From positions 3,687,501 to 3,751,500 of the forward strand of contig NZ_CP108080.1 in the NCBI RefSeq assembly GCF_036181745.1: 64,000 nucleotides of DNA. Direction: 5' to 3'. The notes under the pieces were generated by a model. It ran no database searches and was not told the origin of the DNA. It was given only the letters and a program-made list of their open reading frames with translations. This DNA comes from Streptomyces sp. NBC_00259. Lineage in GTDB: Bacteria > Actinomycetota > Actinomycetes > Streptomycetales > Streptomycetaceae. Position numbers and translations under genes: made by a program. Shown here one piece after another: positions 42,972 through 53,504 of the stretch. Position 1 is the first letter of the stretch. Every line of letters begins with the position of its first letter.

Positions 42972-44054
42972 GTGACCGATGTGACCGACGGCGTCCTGCA
43001 CACCCTGTTCCACTCGGACCAGGGCGGACATGAGCAAGTCGTGCTGTGTCAGGACCGTGCCACTGGGTTGAAGGCCGTCATCGCCATCCACTCCACCGCC
43101 CTGGGCCCCGCCCTCGGCGGCACCCGCTTCTACCCGTACGCCTCCGAGGAAGCCGCCGTCGCCGACGCGCTGAACCTCTCCCGGGGGATGTCGTACAAGA
43201 ACGCCATGGCCGGCCTCGACCACGGCGGTGGCAAGGCCGTGATCATCGGTGATCCGGAGCGGATCAAGTCCGAGGAGCTCCTGCTGGCATACGGCCGGTT
43301 CGTCGCCTCGCTCGGCGGTCGTTACGTCACGGCGTGCGACGTCGGCACCTACGTGGCCGACATGGACATCGTGGCGCGCGAGTGCCGCTGGACCACCGGA
43401 CGCTCCCCCGAGAACGGCGGCGCCGGCGACTCGTCGGTCCTCACCGCCTACGGCGTCTTCCAGGGCATGCGCGCCTCCGCCCAGCACGAGTGGGGCGACC
43501 CGACGCTGCGCGGCCGCAAGGTCGGTGTCGCGGGGGTCGGCAAGGTCGGCCACTACCTGGTCGAGCATCTGCTGGAGGACGGCGCCGAGGTCGTGGTCAC
43601 CGATGTGCGGGAGGAGTCGGTGCGCCGTATCACCGACAAGTACCCGCAGGTCACGGTCGCGCCGGACACCGATGCGCTGATCCGCACCGAGGGGCTGGAC
43701 ATCTACGCCCCGTGTGCGCTCGGCGGTGCGCTGAACGACGAGACCGTGCCCGTGCTGACCGCCAGGATCGTGTGCGGCGCCGCCAACAACCAGCTCGCGC
43801 ACCCGGGCGTCGAGAAGGACCTCGCCGACCGCCGCATCCTCTACGCACCCGACTACGTCGTGAACGCGGGCGGGGTGATCCAGGTCGCCGACGAGCTGCA
43901 CGGCTTCGACTTCGACCGGTGCAAGGCGAAGGCGTCGAAGATCTTCGACACCACTCTTGCGATATTCGCACGTGCGAAGGACGACGGTATTCCGCCGGCC
44001 GCTGCGGCGGACCGGATCGCCGAGCAGCGCATGTCCGAGGCGCGCCGCCGGTAG
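42972..44054 (+). CDS. vdh: Valine (branched-chain) dehydrogenase
   Basis: A 360-residue Glu/Leu/Phe/Val dehydrogenase. N-terminal segment DVLHTLF-like (GVLHTLFHSDQGGHEQVVLCQD), glycine-rich active-site region MAGLDHGGGKAVIIGDP with the catalytic Lys, and an NAD-binding GVAGVGKVGHYLVEHL. It oxidatively deaminates valine, leucine and isoleucine to 2-oxo acids, feeding branched-chain starter units for fatty acids and polyketides. GTG 42972 is preferred (GGGAG eight bases upstream, MTDV start as in known Vdh) over TTG 42957. Confidence 0.93.
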   Translation: MTDVTDGVLHTLFHSDQGGHEQVVLCQDRATGLKAVIAIHSTALGPALGGTRFYPYASEEAAVADALNLSRGMSYKNAMAGLDHGGGKAVIIGDPERIKSEELLLAYGRFVASLGGRYVTACDVGTYVADMDIVARECRWTTGRSPENGGAGDSSVLTAYGVFQGMRASAQHEWGDPTLRGRKVGVAGVGKVGHYLVEHLLEDGAEVVVTDVREESVRRITDKYPQVTVAPDTDALIRTEGLDIYAPCALGGALNDETVPVLTARIVCGAANNQLAHPGVEKDLADRRILYAPDYVVNAGGVIQVADELHGFDFDRCKAKASKIFDTTLAIFARAKDDGIPPAAAADRIAEQRMSEARRR

Positions 44055-44059
44055 TACCT

Positions 44060-44150
44060 CGCGGGCGGTCTCGCCGACCGGCCCCGGTGTGCACCGGGGC
44101 CGGAGCACACCGGGGAGACAAGACTCACGCCGGTCGGCGAGCCGCCCGCC
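44060..44150. repeat. Large nested inverted repeat downstream of vdh
   Basis: Outer arms of about 20 bp (GCGGGCGG.CTCGCCGACCGG against CCGGTCGGCGAG.CGCCCGC, one mismatch) at 44061-44081 and 44130-44149 enclose a second perfect hairpin CCGGCCCCGGTG/CACCGGGGCCGG at 44078-44103. It could be an elaborate terminator of vdh. The rest of the gap to 44365 is the DUF3073 leader, where I see no gene. Confidence 0.75.
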
Positions 44151-44365
44151 AAGAACAGGTTAAAATCGCGGTTGACCAGCGAGGACGGGGCGCCTCGCCG
44201 GTCCTGCGAGGTGGCACGTGATGCGGGCGGCGTACCGTATGGCCGCGGAAGCAGGTACCGTTGAAGCCCTACGGACACGGTCTCTCCAAGGAGAGCCCGC
44301 TCCGAACCATGAACGCGTGTCAAGACTCTGGGGCCGTCGAGCCCCGTCACCGAGGGGGTCGAGCC

Positions 44366-44629
44366 ATGGGGCGCGGCCGGGCCAAGGCCAAGCAGACGAA
44401 GGTCGCCCGCCAGCTGAAGTACAACAGCGGCGGGACTGACCTGTCGCGTCTGGCCAACGAGCTGGGCGCATCGACTTCGAGTCCGATTTCGAGTCAGCCG
44501 CCGAACGGCGAGCCGTTCGAGGACGACGACGAGGAAGACGACCCGTACGCCCGCTACGCGGATATGTACAACGACGACGATGACGAGGACGAAGAGTCCG
44601 ATCCGTCGTCGCAGCGTCGCGGTGCTTGA
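44366..44629 (+). CDS. DUF3073 family protein
   Basis: An 87-residue protein: basic N terminus MGRGRAKAKQTKVARQLKY, which is the family signature, then LSRLANELG and a very acidic tail (FEDDDEEDDPYARYADMYNDDDDEDEE). The family is conserved beside purM in actinobacteria; function unknown, the charge split suggests nucleic-acid binding. ATG 44366 has GAGGGGG upstream. Longer in-frame starts (44261) lack a ribosome site. Confidence 0.88.
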   Translation: MGRGRAKAKQTKVARQLKYNSGGTDLSRLANELGASTSSPISSQPPNGEPFEDDDEEDDPYARYADMYNDDDDEDEESDPSSQRRGA

Positions 44630-44651
44630 CGCCTGCACCTGCTTACTTCAG

Positions 44652-44682
44652 ACCCGGTCCGGGGCCCGACCCCGGACCGGGT
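44652..44682. terminator. Bidirectional terminator between DUF3073 and purM
   Basis: 13-bp stem ACCCGGTCCGGGG with a CCCGA loop between convergent genes. Confidence 0.9.
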
Positions 44683-44692
44683 TCTGTGCTGT

Positions 44693-45757
44693 TCAGCTCG
44701 CGTAGTCGCCGACCAGGGCCGCGCCGGTGGTGTGCTCGCCGCGCTCGGTGATCTCGCCGGCGACCCAGGCGTCCACGCCACGGTCCGCGAGCGTCGTCAG
44801 GGCCACGTCGACGGACTCCTGGGGGACGACGGCGATCATGCCGACGCCCATGTTGAGCGTCTTCTCCAGCTCCAGCCGTTCGACCTGACCTGCCGTGCCG
44901 ACGAGATCGAAGACCGCGCCCGGCGTCCAGGTGGACCGGTCGACGACCGCGTGCAACCCGTCCGGGACGACCCGGGCCAGGTTGGCGGCGAGCCCGCCGC
45001 CGGTGACGTGGCTGAAGGCGTGCACCTCGGTGGTCCTGGTCAGCGCCAGGCAGTCCAGCGAGTAGATCTTGGTGGGCTCCAGCAGCTCCTCGCCGAGGGT
45101 GCGGCCGAACTCCGGGATCTCCCGGTCCAGCGCCCACCCGGCCCGGTCGAAGACCACGTGCCGCACGAGCGAGTACCCGTTCGAGTGAAGGCCGGAGGAC
45201 GCCATGGCGATGACCGCGTCCCCCGTACGGATACGATCCGCGCCCAGCAGCCGGTCGGCCTCCACCACGCCCGTACCGGCGCCCGCGACGTCGAAGTCGT
45301 CCGGGCCGAGCAGGCCCGGGTGCTCGGCGGTCTCGCCGCCGACCAGCGCACAGCCGGCGAGCACACAGCCCTCGGCGATGCCCTTGACGATGGCGGCGAC
45401 GCGCTCGGGGTGGACCTTGCCGACACAGATGTAGTCGGTCATGAAGAGCGGCTCGGCGCCGCAGACGACGAGGTCGTCGACGACCATGCCGACCAGGTCG
45501 TGGCCGATCGTGTCGTACACGCCCATCTGGCGGGCGAGGTCGACCTTCGTGCCGACGCCGTCGGTGGCGGAGGCGAGCAGCGGACGCTCGTAGCGCTTGA
45601 GAGCCGAGGCGTCGAAGAGGCCGGCGAAGCCGCCGAGGCCGCCGAGGACCTCGGGGCGCCGGGTCTTCCTGACCCACTCCTTCATCAGCTCGACGGCGCG
45701 GTCGCCTGCCTCGATGTCGACGCCCGCGGCCGCGTAGGAAGCACCTGTCTCAGACAT
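44693..45757 (-). CDS. purM: Phosphoribosylformylglycinamidine cyclo-ligase
   Basis: A 354-residue AIR synthetase: ATP-dependent closure of FGAM to aminoimidazole ribonucleotide, step 5 of purine synthesis. Motifs seen: SYAAAGVDIEAGDRAVELM at the start, SATDGVGTKVDLA, the C-terminal HVTGGGLAANLARVVPDG and MGVGMIAVVP. Length is typical. It lies 36 bp downstream of purF on the same strand, so the two are probably co-transcribed. Confidence 0.97.
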   Translation of the reverse strand: MSETGASYAAAGVDIEAGDRAVELMKEWVRKTRRPEVLGGLGGFAGLFDASALKRYERPLLASATDGVGTKVDLARQMGVYDTIGHDLVGMVVDDLVVCGAEPLFMTDYICVGKVHPERVAAIVKGIAEGCVLAGCALVGGETAEHPGLLGPDDFDVAGAGTGVVEADRLLGADRIRTGDAVIAMASSGLHSNGYSLVRHVVFDRAGWALDREIPEFGRTLGEELLEPTKIYSLDCLALTRTTEVHAFSHVTGGGLAANLARVVPDGLHAVVDRSTWTPGAVFDLVGTAGQVERLELEKTLNMGVGMIAVVPQESVDVALTTLADRGVDAWVAGEITERGEHTTGAALVGDYAS

Positions 45758-45793
45758 TGCCTGGGATCTTTCGGTTGGGATTACGGGGCTTGA

Positions 45794-47311
45794 TCACGGA
45801 CGACGGAGCGCGTCGGCGGCGTCGGCGCCACCCGCAAGCTCGGTCTCCAGAAGCTGCTTGCCGAGGAGCTCGGGGTCGGGCAGCTCCATCGGGTACTCAC
45901 CGTCGAAGCAGGCGCGGCAGAGGTTCGGCTTGTCGATGGTGGTGGCCTCGATCATGCCGTCGATGGAGATGTACGAGAGCGAGTCGGCGCCGAGCGAGGT
46001 GCCGATCTCGTCGATCGTCATGCCGTTGGCGATCAGCTCGGCGCGGGTCGCGAAGTCGATGCCGAAGAAGCACGGCCACTTCACGGGCGGGGACGAGATC
46101 CGGATGTGGACCTCGGCGGCGCCGGCCTCGCGGAGCATCCGGACCAGGGCGCGCTGGGTGTTGCCGCGGACGATCGAGTCGTCGACGACCACCAGGCGCT
46201 TGCCCTTGATGACTTCCTTGAGGGGGTTCAGCTTGAGGCGGATGCCGAGCTGACGGATCGTCTGGGAGGGCTGGATGAAGGTCCGGCCGACATAGGCGTT
46301 CTTGACCAGTCCGGCGCCGTAGGGGATGCCGGAGGCCTCCGCGTAGCCGATGGCGGCGGGGGTGCCGGACTCCGGCGTCGCTATGACGAGATCCGCCTCG
46401 GCGGGCGCCTCCTTCGCGAGGCGGCGGCCCATCTCCACCCGGGAGAGGTACACGTTCCGCCCGGCGATGTCGGTGTCGGGGCGGGCGAGGTACACGTACT
46501 CGAAGACACAGCCCTTGGGCTTCGCTTCTGCGAAGCGGGAGGTGCGCAGTCCGTTCTCGTCGATCGCGATGAGCTCGCCCGGCTCGATCTCGCGCACGAA
46601 GCTCGCGCCGCAGATGTCGAGGGCGGCGGACTCGGAGGCGACCACCCAGCCGCGCTCCAGCCGGCCGAGGACCAGCGGGCGGATGCCCTGCGGGTCGCGG
46701 GCGGCGTAGAGCGTGTGCTCGTCCATGAAGACGAGGGAGAAGGCGCCCATGACGTCGGGGAGGACCTTGGCGGCCGCGTCCTCGATGGTGAGCGGCTTGC
46801 CGTCGTCGTCGGTCTGGCCCGCGAGCAGCGCGGTGACGAGGTCGGTGTCGTTGGTGGCGGCGACCTGGGTGGCGCGGCCGTCCTTGCGGGGCAGGTCGGC
46901 GACCATCTCGGCGAGCTTGGCCGTGTTGACCAGGTTGCCGTTGTGGCCGAGCGCGATGGAGCCGTGGGCGGTCGCCCGGAACGTCGGCTGCGCGTTCTCC
47001 CACACGGAGGCGCCCGTGGTCGAGTAGCGGGCGTGACCGACCGCGATATGACCCTGGAGGGAGCCGAGTGAGGTCTCGTCGAAGACCTGGGACACGAGGC
47101 CCATGTCCTTGAAGACGAGGATCTGGGAGCCGTTGCTGACCGCGATTCCCGCGGATTCCTGGCCCCTGTGTTGAAGGGCGTAGAGCCCGAAGTACGTGAG
47201 CTTGGCGACCTCTTCGCCCGGAGCCCAGACACCGAAGACGCCGCAAGCGTCCTGGGGGCCCTTTTCGCCGGGGAGCAGGTCGTGGTTGAGTCGTCCGTCA
47301 CCACGTGGCAC
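45794..47311 (-). CDS. purF: Amidophosphoribosyltransferase
   Basis: A 505-residue enzyme making phosphoribosylamine from PRPP and glutamine, the first committed step of purine synthesis. The N-terminal propeptide of about 22 residues ends before the nucleophile Cys in QDACGVFGVW, so processing is expected. The PRPP site VVDDSIVRGNTQ and the Cys residues near the C terminus (NLCRACFDGEYP), which match the [4Fe-4S] ligand positions of the Bacillus-type enzyme, are present. GTG 47311 follows a TACACT -10 box by seven bases, indicating a leaderless message. First gene of a purF-purM unit. Confidence 0.97.
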   Translation of the reverse strand: MPRGDGRLNHDLLPGEKGPQDACGVFGVWAPGEEVAKLTYFGLYALQHRGQESAGIAVSNGSQILVFKDMGLVSQVFDETSLGSLQGHIAVGHARYSTTGASVWENAQPTFRATAHGSIALGHNGNLVNTAKLAEMVADLPRKDGRATQVAATNDTDLVTALLAGQTDDDGKPLTIEDAAAKVLPDVMGAFSLVFMDEHTLYAARDPQGIRPLVLGRLERGWVVASESAALDICGASFVREIEPGELIAIDENGLRTSRFAEAKPKGCVFEYVYLARPDTDIAGRNVYLSRVEMGRRLAKEAPAEADLVIATPESGTPAAIGYAEASGIPYGAGLVKNAYVGRTFIQPSQTIRQLGIRLKLNPLKEVIKGKRLVVVDDSIVRGNTQRALVRMLREAGAAEVHIRISSPPVKWPCFFGIDFATRAELIANGMTIDEIGTSLGADSLSYISIDGMIEATTIDKPNLCRACFDGEYPMELPDPELLGKQLLETELAGGADAADALRRP

Positions 47312-47318
47312 GGCACCG

Positions 47319-47324
47319 AGTGTA
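47319..47324 (-). promoter_or_regulatory. -10 box (TACACT) of a leaderless purF transcript
   Basis: Read on the minus strand, TACACT is seven bases upstream of the purF GTG with no ribosome site between. Transcription would begin at or within a base of the start codon. Confidence 0.6.
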
Positions 47325-47584
47325 GGCGAGATCGACCACTGGTCCGAATTGGGGATGGCGACGGACGGCCGTTGATCAGGTCAGATGTTCGCACAAAAGC
47401 CGCGTAATGAAGCCTTTGGCGGGACATACGGGTGGTGGTGACGCGCGTTGAGGCGTGCCGCACATCACTCTCCGCACCGTCCGTTCCGAAGGACGCCCGG
47501 GCGTGTACGGGTCCCTTCCGGGGACATACCGGGCGCCTTCCGAGGGCGTACGCCCCGAGGTCAGCCCGGGCGTACGACCTGAGG

Positions 47585-48424
47585 TCAGCCCGCCGTCGCC
47601 GACACTCCCTTGCCGCTCTCCGCGGTGAGGGACAGGCTGCGGTGGTCCAGCTTGTACGTCACCTTGCCCGTGAGGGCCTCGGTCACGGACTGCTCCACCA
47701 TCGCCGAGGTGCCGGTGCACATCATGCGCGTGGTGGACAGGCGGCCGAAGGTGATCGTCGAGCCGTCCACCTTCGCCTCGCCCCGGAAGGTGTTGCAGCC
47801 GAGGTTGCCGCGGACGGACCCGTCCTTGCCGATGACGAGGTGGGCCTTGTTCTCCGTGCCGGCGGGCAGGGAGGACGCGACCTCGCCCTTGAGCAGGGAC
47901 GTGACCGTCCACTTCGTGCCCACGAGCGGCGCCGGGGACTGCGCGGCCAGTGCGACGGAGTCGCCGTCCGCGGTGGTCAGCACGAGGTTCTTGGCGGTCT
48001 TGCCCGCCTCGCCCGACGCGCCGGACACCTTCGCCTTGAGCTCGCCGGAGAGTGCCTTGCTCAGCGCGGTCTCGAAGCCCTGGACGTCCTTGGCGCAGCC
48101 CATCTCCGTCATCTGGGCCTGCCCGACCGTGATCGTGTCGCCCTCGATCTTCGCGTCGGCGCCGAAGTGGTTGCAGCCGTAGTTGCCCTCGGCCCGGCCC
48201 TTCTGGAACTCGACGTGGGCTCCGGCCGGGGCCGCCGTCTTCTTCCCGTCGACGGTGACGCTCTCGACGGTCCAGCGCACGCCGGTGAGGGGCGCGGCGG
48301 GCCGCACGGAGTCTCCTGAGCCGTCCCCCGCGCCCTTTCCCGAGCCCGTCTCGGTGCCACAGGCGGTGAGCGTGAGGACGGCCGTCAGGGCGGCCACTGC
48401 GGGAACGATCAGCTGAGTACGCAT
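47585..48424 (-). CDS. Lipoprotein with two META (HslJ-like) domains
   Basis: A 279-residue protein. Lipoprotein signal LIVPAVAALTAVLTLTACG with lipobox LTAC at about 18-21. Two META domains of about 110 residues (about 45-140 and 165-270) share the repeat pattern: GVRWTVESV / GTKWTVTSL, NYGCNHFGAD / NLGCNTFRGE, MTEMGCAKD / TTRMMCTGT. The paired Cys in each likely form a disulfide. HslJ-type proteins are associated with stress or antibiotic tolerance; the role here is unknown. ATG 48424. It is separated from purF by 270 bp that include a GGGCGTACGCCC palindrome at 47544-47555. Confidence 0.87.
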   Translation of the reverse strand: MRTQLIVPAVAALTAVLTLTACGTETGSGKGAGDGSGDSVRPAAPLTGVRWTVESVTVDGKKTAAPAGAHVEFQKGRAEGNYGCNHFGADAKIEGDTITVGQAQMTEMGCAKDVQGFETALSKALSGELKAKVSGASGEAGKTAKNLVLTTADGDSVALAAQSPAPLVGTKWTVTSLLKGEVASSLPAGTENKAHLVIGKDGSVRGNLGCNTFRGEAKVDGSTITFGRLSTTRMMCTGTSAMVEQSVTEALTGKVTYKLDHRSLSLTAESGKGVSATAG

Positions 48425-48501
48425 GCCTCTGTGACGGGGCGGGTGGGGCTCCGGTTCCCCCAGGGCCCCGACCTCGGCCCATCAGGGCGGCGCGGCAGCC
48501 C

Positions 48502-49296
48502 TCAGCTCATCAGGGGCAGCAGCGCCGACAGATCGGCGCGTTCACCGCTCGCGCTCACGGCGGCCGCGTCGAGTTCCGTGTCCCATCGCGTACGTCCCGT
48601 CGCGAGCCGGACCCAGGTCAGCGGGTCGGTCTCGACCACGTTCGGCGGGGTGCCGCGGGTGTGCCGGGGCCCTTCGACGCACTGCACCACGGCGTACGGC
48701 GGGATCCGCACCTCCACCGAACCACCGGGCGCCTTCGCGGCGAGCACGTCCGCGAGGAGCCGCACACAGGCCGCGAGCGCCTGCCGGTCGTACGGGACGC
48801 CCAGCCCGGTCGCGGCGTTCAAGTCGTCGGTGTGGACGACGAGTTCGACGGCGCGGGTGACGAGGAGGTCATCGAGACGCAGGGCACCCCCGCGGGTCTG
48901 GACCAGCCGGTCACCCGGCGTCCCCGACAGCACGTCGCCGACGTCCTCGGCGGCCCGCCCGTACAGCGCGGCGAGGTCCTGAGAGGCGTCGACCGCCGCC
49001 CGTACCCCCTCGTCGACCGCGTCGGCCCGCGCGGCCGTCGTGGACGGCCAGTCCAGCAGCGCGACTTCCGCCGTCGCCGGCTCCGGCAGCTCGGCCGCCC
49101 GTGCGACGGAGGCGAATCCGATCGCGATGTGCGTGGCCAGCTCGCGGACGGTCCAGTCCCCGAGCCTGGTCGGCAGTTCCAGCTGCTCGGGGGTCAACGT
49201 CCCTACCGCCTCCCGGACATGCCCGAACTGGGTGAGGACGGCGGCGCGGATCTTGACGGAGTCATAGCTGCGGGTGCGCTTTCTGGCCGGTGGCAT
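48502..49296 (-). CDS. Maleylpyruvate isomerase-fold (MDMPI/DinB-like) protein
   Basis: A 264-residue cytosolic protein. N-terminal four-helix DinB/MDMPI-like domain (about 12-170; PTRLGDWTVRELATHIAIG, and VTRAVELVVHTDDL). The C-terminal domain resembles sterol-carrier/SCP2-like folds often attached to it (RIPPYAVVQCVEG; DPLTWVRLATGR). Such Streptomyces proteins (TIGR03083-type) are annotated as mycothiol-dependent isomerases or sterol-carrier proteins; the metal-binding His in WTVRELATHIA is retained. Substrate unknown. Confidence 0.78.
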   Translation of the reverse strand: MPPARKRTRSYDSVKIRAAVLTQFGHVREAVGTLTPEQLELPTRLGDWTVRELATHIAIGFASVARAAELPEPATAEVALLDWPSTTAARADAVDEGVRAAVDASQDLAALYGRAAEDVGDVLSGTPGDRLVQTRGGALRLDDLLVTRAVELVVHTDDLNAATGLGVPYDRQALAACVRLLADVLAAKAPGGSVEVRIPPYAVVQCVEGPRHTRGTPPNVVETDPLTWVRLATGRTRWDTELDAAAVSASGERADLSALLPLMS

Positions 49297-49407
49297 GGGC
49301 TGAGGTTAGTCCTCGGCACCGGGCAGTTCCCTGTCGCATGGCACGGGTATGGGAGCCGTCAGAAGATGAGAGTGGCGGGAATACCGGTACGAAAGGTGTG
49401 AAACAGC

Positions 49408-49812
49408 ATGTCTGAGCACCCGGACAGTGCCCTGGTACGCCGGGGCTACGACGCCTTCAACAAGGGCGACATGGCAACCCTCCGCACCCTGTTGACAGCG
49501 GACTGCATCCACCACATCCCGGGAAGCAGCCGGCTCTCGGGTCACTACAAAGGGCAGGACAACATCCTGGAGATGTACGGCGAACGCATGGAGCTCGCCG
49601 GCGGCAGCCTGCGGGTCGAGCTGCACGGCGCCTATCCGGACGGCCGGGGACACGTCATGGCCGTACACAAGTACTACGCCGAGCGCGGGGACCGTGGCAT
49701 CGAGATGCCGGGCGGCCTCTGGTTCACCATCGTCGGAGGCAAGATCACCGACATCGACGAGTGCGTTCAGGACATCGACGAGACGGACGCGTTCTGGGGC
49801 CCCGCCGGCTGA
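49408..49812 (+). CDS. NTF2/SnoaL-like small protein
   Basis: A 134-residue single-domain protein with the cone-shaped NTF2 fold pattern: RGYDAFNKGDMATLRTLLTADCIHHIPG at the start, then YKGQDNILEMY, VMAVHKYYAERG and IDECVQDIDETDAFWG. Proteins of this fold act as polyketide cyclases, isomerases or simple ligand binders; no specific catalytic set is obvious. ATG 49408. Its 3' end overlaps the convergent M23 gene by 46 bp. Confidence 0.85.
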   Translation: MSEHPDSALVRRGYDAFNKGDMATLRTLLTADCIHHIPGSSRLSGHYKGQDNILEMYGERMELAGGSLRVELHGAYPDGRGHVMAVHKYYAERGDRGIEMPGGLWFTIVGGKITDIDECVQDIDETDAFWGPAG

Positions 49813-50609
49813 GCGGTGAAGGCCTCCCCGTTGCGCGGTACACCGGTGCCGCGCCAGGTGAACGGGACGCCGGTCGCTGCCTCGGGGTCGGGCCCGTCCA
49901 TCAGCTGGAAGTGCAGATGCGGCTCGGTGGAGTTCCCGGAGTTGCCGCACCGGGCCACGAGCTGCCCGGCACGCACCCGCTCCCCCTCCCGCACGGCGAG
50001 CGAGCCCCGCCGGAGGTGGGCGTAGGCCGCGTACGTACCGTCCCCCAGGTCGAGCACGAGATGGTTGCCGAGGATCCGGCGCGCGCCACCGAGCATCCGG
50101 ACGACGCCCTCCGCGAAGAACCAGATCAGGGCCGGCATCGAGTTCCGGCTGAGGTGGTCGCGCTGGCTGTCGGTCGCGCGTACGACGGTGGCGTCGGCGA
50201 CCGCGTACAGCGGGGCGTCGAACGCGGGGAAGTCCCGGTTTCGCCGGACGAGCGGCCACAGCCAGGCGAAACGGGGCCGCGGCCGTTCCTCGGACTCGGC
50301 CACGATGTCGATCGCGAAGCTCTGCGCGCACTCGTGGGTGCCATGGCTCGGCACCTTGTCGGCCGGGCCGTTCAGGGCGCTCCAGCGGCCGGCGACCGGG
50401 GGTGCGGTCTCGACGGGGCCGCCCTTCCGCGCGTCGATGCGGCGCCGGGCGGCACGGCCCAGGGCGATGGCGAGGGCGATCGCGCCGGCCGCCGGCAGCA
50501 GGCGCAGCCAGTCGGGGCGCAGGTCGATGAGACGAGTCGGGGCCATCAGGGCGAAGAAGGCCGCCCACAGGACGCGTATGGCGAGTGCCCCGGCTTTGCG
50601 TACGGACAT
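49767..50609 (-). CDS. Membrane-associated M23 family metallopeptidase-like protein
   Basis: A 280-residue protein. Two hydrophobic segments lie within residues 1-55 (ALAIRVLWAAFFALMAP; LLPAAGAIALAIALG), and an M23-type domain from about 85. HGTHECAQSFAIDIV resembles the first zinc-ligand region, and NSGNSTEPHLHFQLMD carries the HxH pair. Its unusual central insert (RNRDFPAFDAPLYAVADA) differs from the riboswitch-controlled M23. ATG 50609. Immediately downstream of an ArsR-type regulator (12 bp gap), so likely co-regulated with it. The C-terminal 15 codons overlap the NTF2-like gene on the other strand. Confidence 0.8.
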   Translation of the reverse strand: MSVRKAGALAIRVLWAAFFALMAPTRLIDLRPDWLRLLPAAGAIALAIALGRAARRRIDARKGGPVETAPPVAGRWSALNGPADKVPSHGTHECAQSFAIDIVAESEERPRPRFAWLWPLVRRNRDFPAFDAPLYAVADATVVRATDSQRDHLSRNSMPALIWFFAEGVVRMLGGARRILGNHLVLDLGDGTYAAYAHLRRGSLAVREGERVRAGQLVARCGNSGNSTEPHLHFQLMDGPDPEAATGVPFTWRGTGVPRNGEAFTAQPAGPQNASVSSMS

Positions 50610-50621
50610 GACCGTTCCTCC

Positions 50622-51131
50622 CTAGGGACGTGCCGCGGTCAGCGCCACCAGCAGCGGGACCACCCGGGCGCCCGGCACCTCGTACCGGCCCCGGCCCGTG
50701 GTGTGCAGCCAGCCCGCGGCGGTCAGCTGGCGCAGATGGTGGTAGATCTGGCCGGTCGTGCCGAGCCCTTCGAGCTCGGCGAGCTCGGCCGCGGTACGAC
50801 GGCCGCCGACGATCTCGCGCAGCAGCCGCAGGCGCACGGGATTCCCGAGCGCCGCGAAGGAGTCGGCGGCGGCGGACCAGTCGTCCTCCAGCAGTTGCTC
50901 GGTGAGCGCGCCGAACTGCCACTCGTACCGCTCGTGCGTCGGCAGTCCTACGGCGCCGGTGAACAGCACCCCGCCGCCGCCCTCGGCCTCGTCCCCGATA
51001 CGCGCGAGCTGCGCCTTCAGCCCTTCGAGGGCCCAGAAGTCCGCCTCGCTCACAGCCGGCGCACGGCGCTCCGCGCCCTCCAGCGCCGCCATCCGCCGCT
51101 CCAGCTCGGCCACCCGCTCTTCCAGCTCCAT
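50622..51131 (-). CDS. ArsR-type HTH regulator with N-terminal coiled coil
   Basis: A 169-residue regulator. A heptad-patterned N-terminal helix (MELEERVAELERRMAALEG), a linker, then an ArsR winged helix at about 90-160 (FAALGNPVRLRLLREIVGGRRTAAELAELEGLGTTGQIYHHLRQLTAAGWL). No metal-sensing Cys cluster, so another signal is sensed. A perfect palindrome TTACGTAATTACGTAA sits 10 bp upstream of its start and is its probable operator. It precedes the M23 gene by 12 bp: a two-gene autoregulated unit. Confidence 0.85.
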   Translation of the reverse strand: MELEERVAELERRMAALEGAERRAPAVSEADFWALEGLKAQLARIGDEAEGGGGVLFTGAVGLPTHERYEWQFGALTEQLLEDDWSAAADSFAALGNPVRLRLLREIVGGRRTAAELAELEGLGTTGQIYHHLRQLTAAGWLHTTGRGRYEVPGARVVPLLVALTAARP

Positions 51132-51141
51132 GAGTCAGAGG

Positions 51142-51157
51142 TTACGTAATTACGTAA
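51142..51157. promoter_or_regulatory. Palindromic operator of the ArsR-type regulator
   Basis: TTACGTAATTACGTAA is its own reverse complement, with two TTACGTAA halves, and overlaps the likely promoter of the regulator. It is exceptional in this GC-rich chromosome. Confidence 0.85.
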
Positions 51158-51191
51158 TCTCAATCAAGCCCTCGGACGGCCGCACGGCAAA

Positions 51192-51227
51192 GCCCCCGCC
51201 CGGACGACGATCCGTCCGGACGGGGGC
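51192..51227 (-). terminator. Terminator of the purSQL operon
   Basis: 14-bp stem GCCCCCGCCCGGAC/GTCCGGACGGGGGC (one G-T pair) about 28 bases past the purL stop. Confidence 0.85.
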
Positions 51228-51254
51228 CTGTGACGTGCTGTGCCGCGCTGTGCG

Positions 51255-53500
<2,246 letters not shown>

Positions 53501-53504
<4 letters not shown>

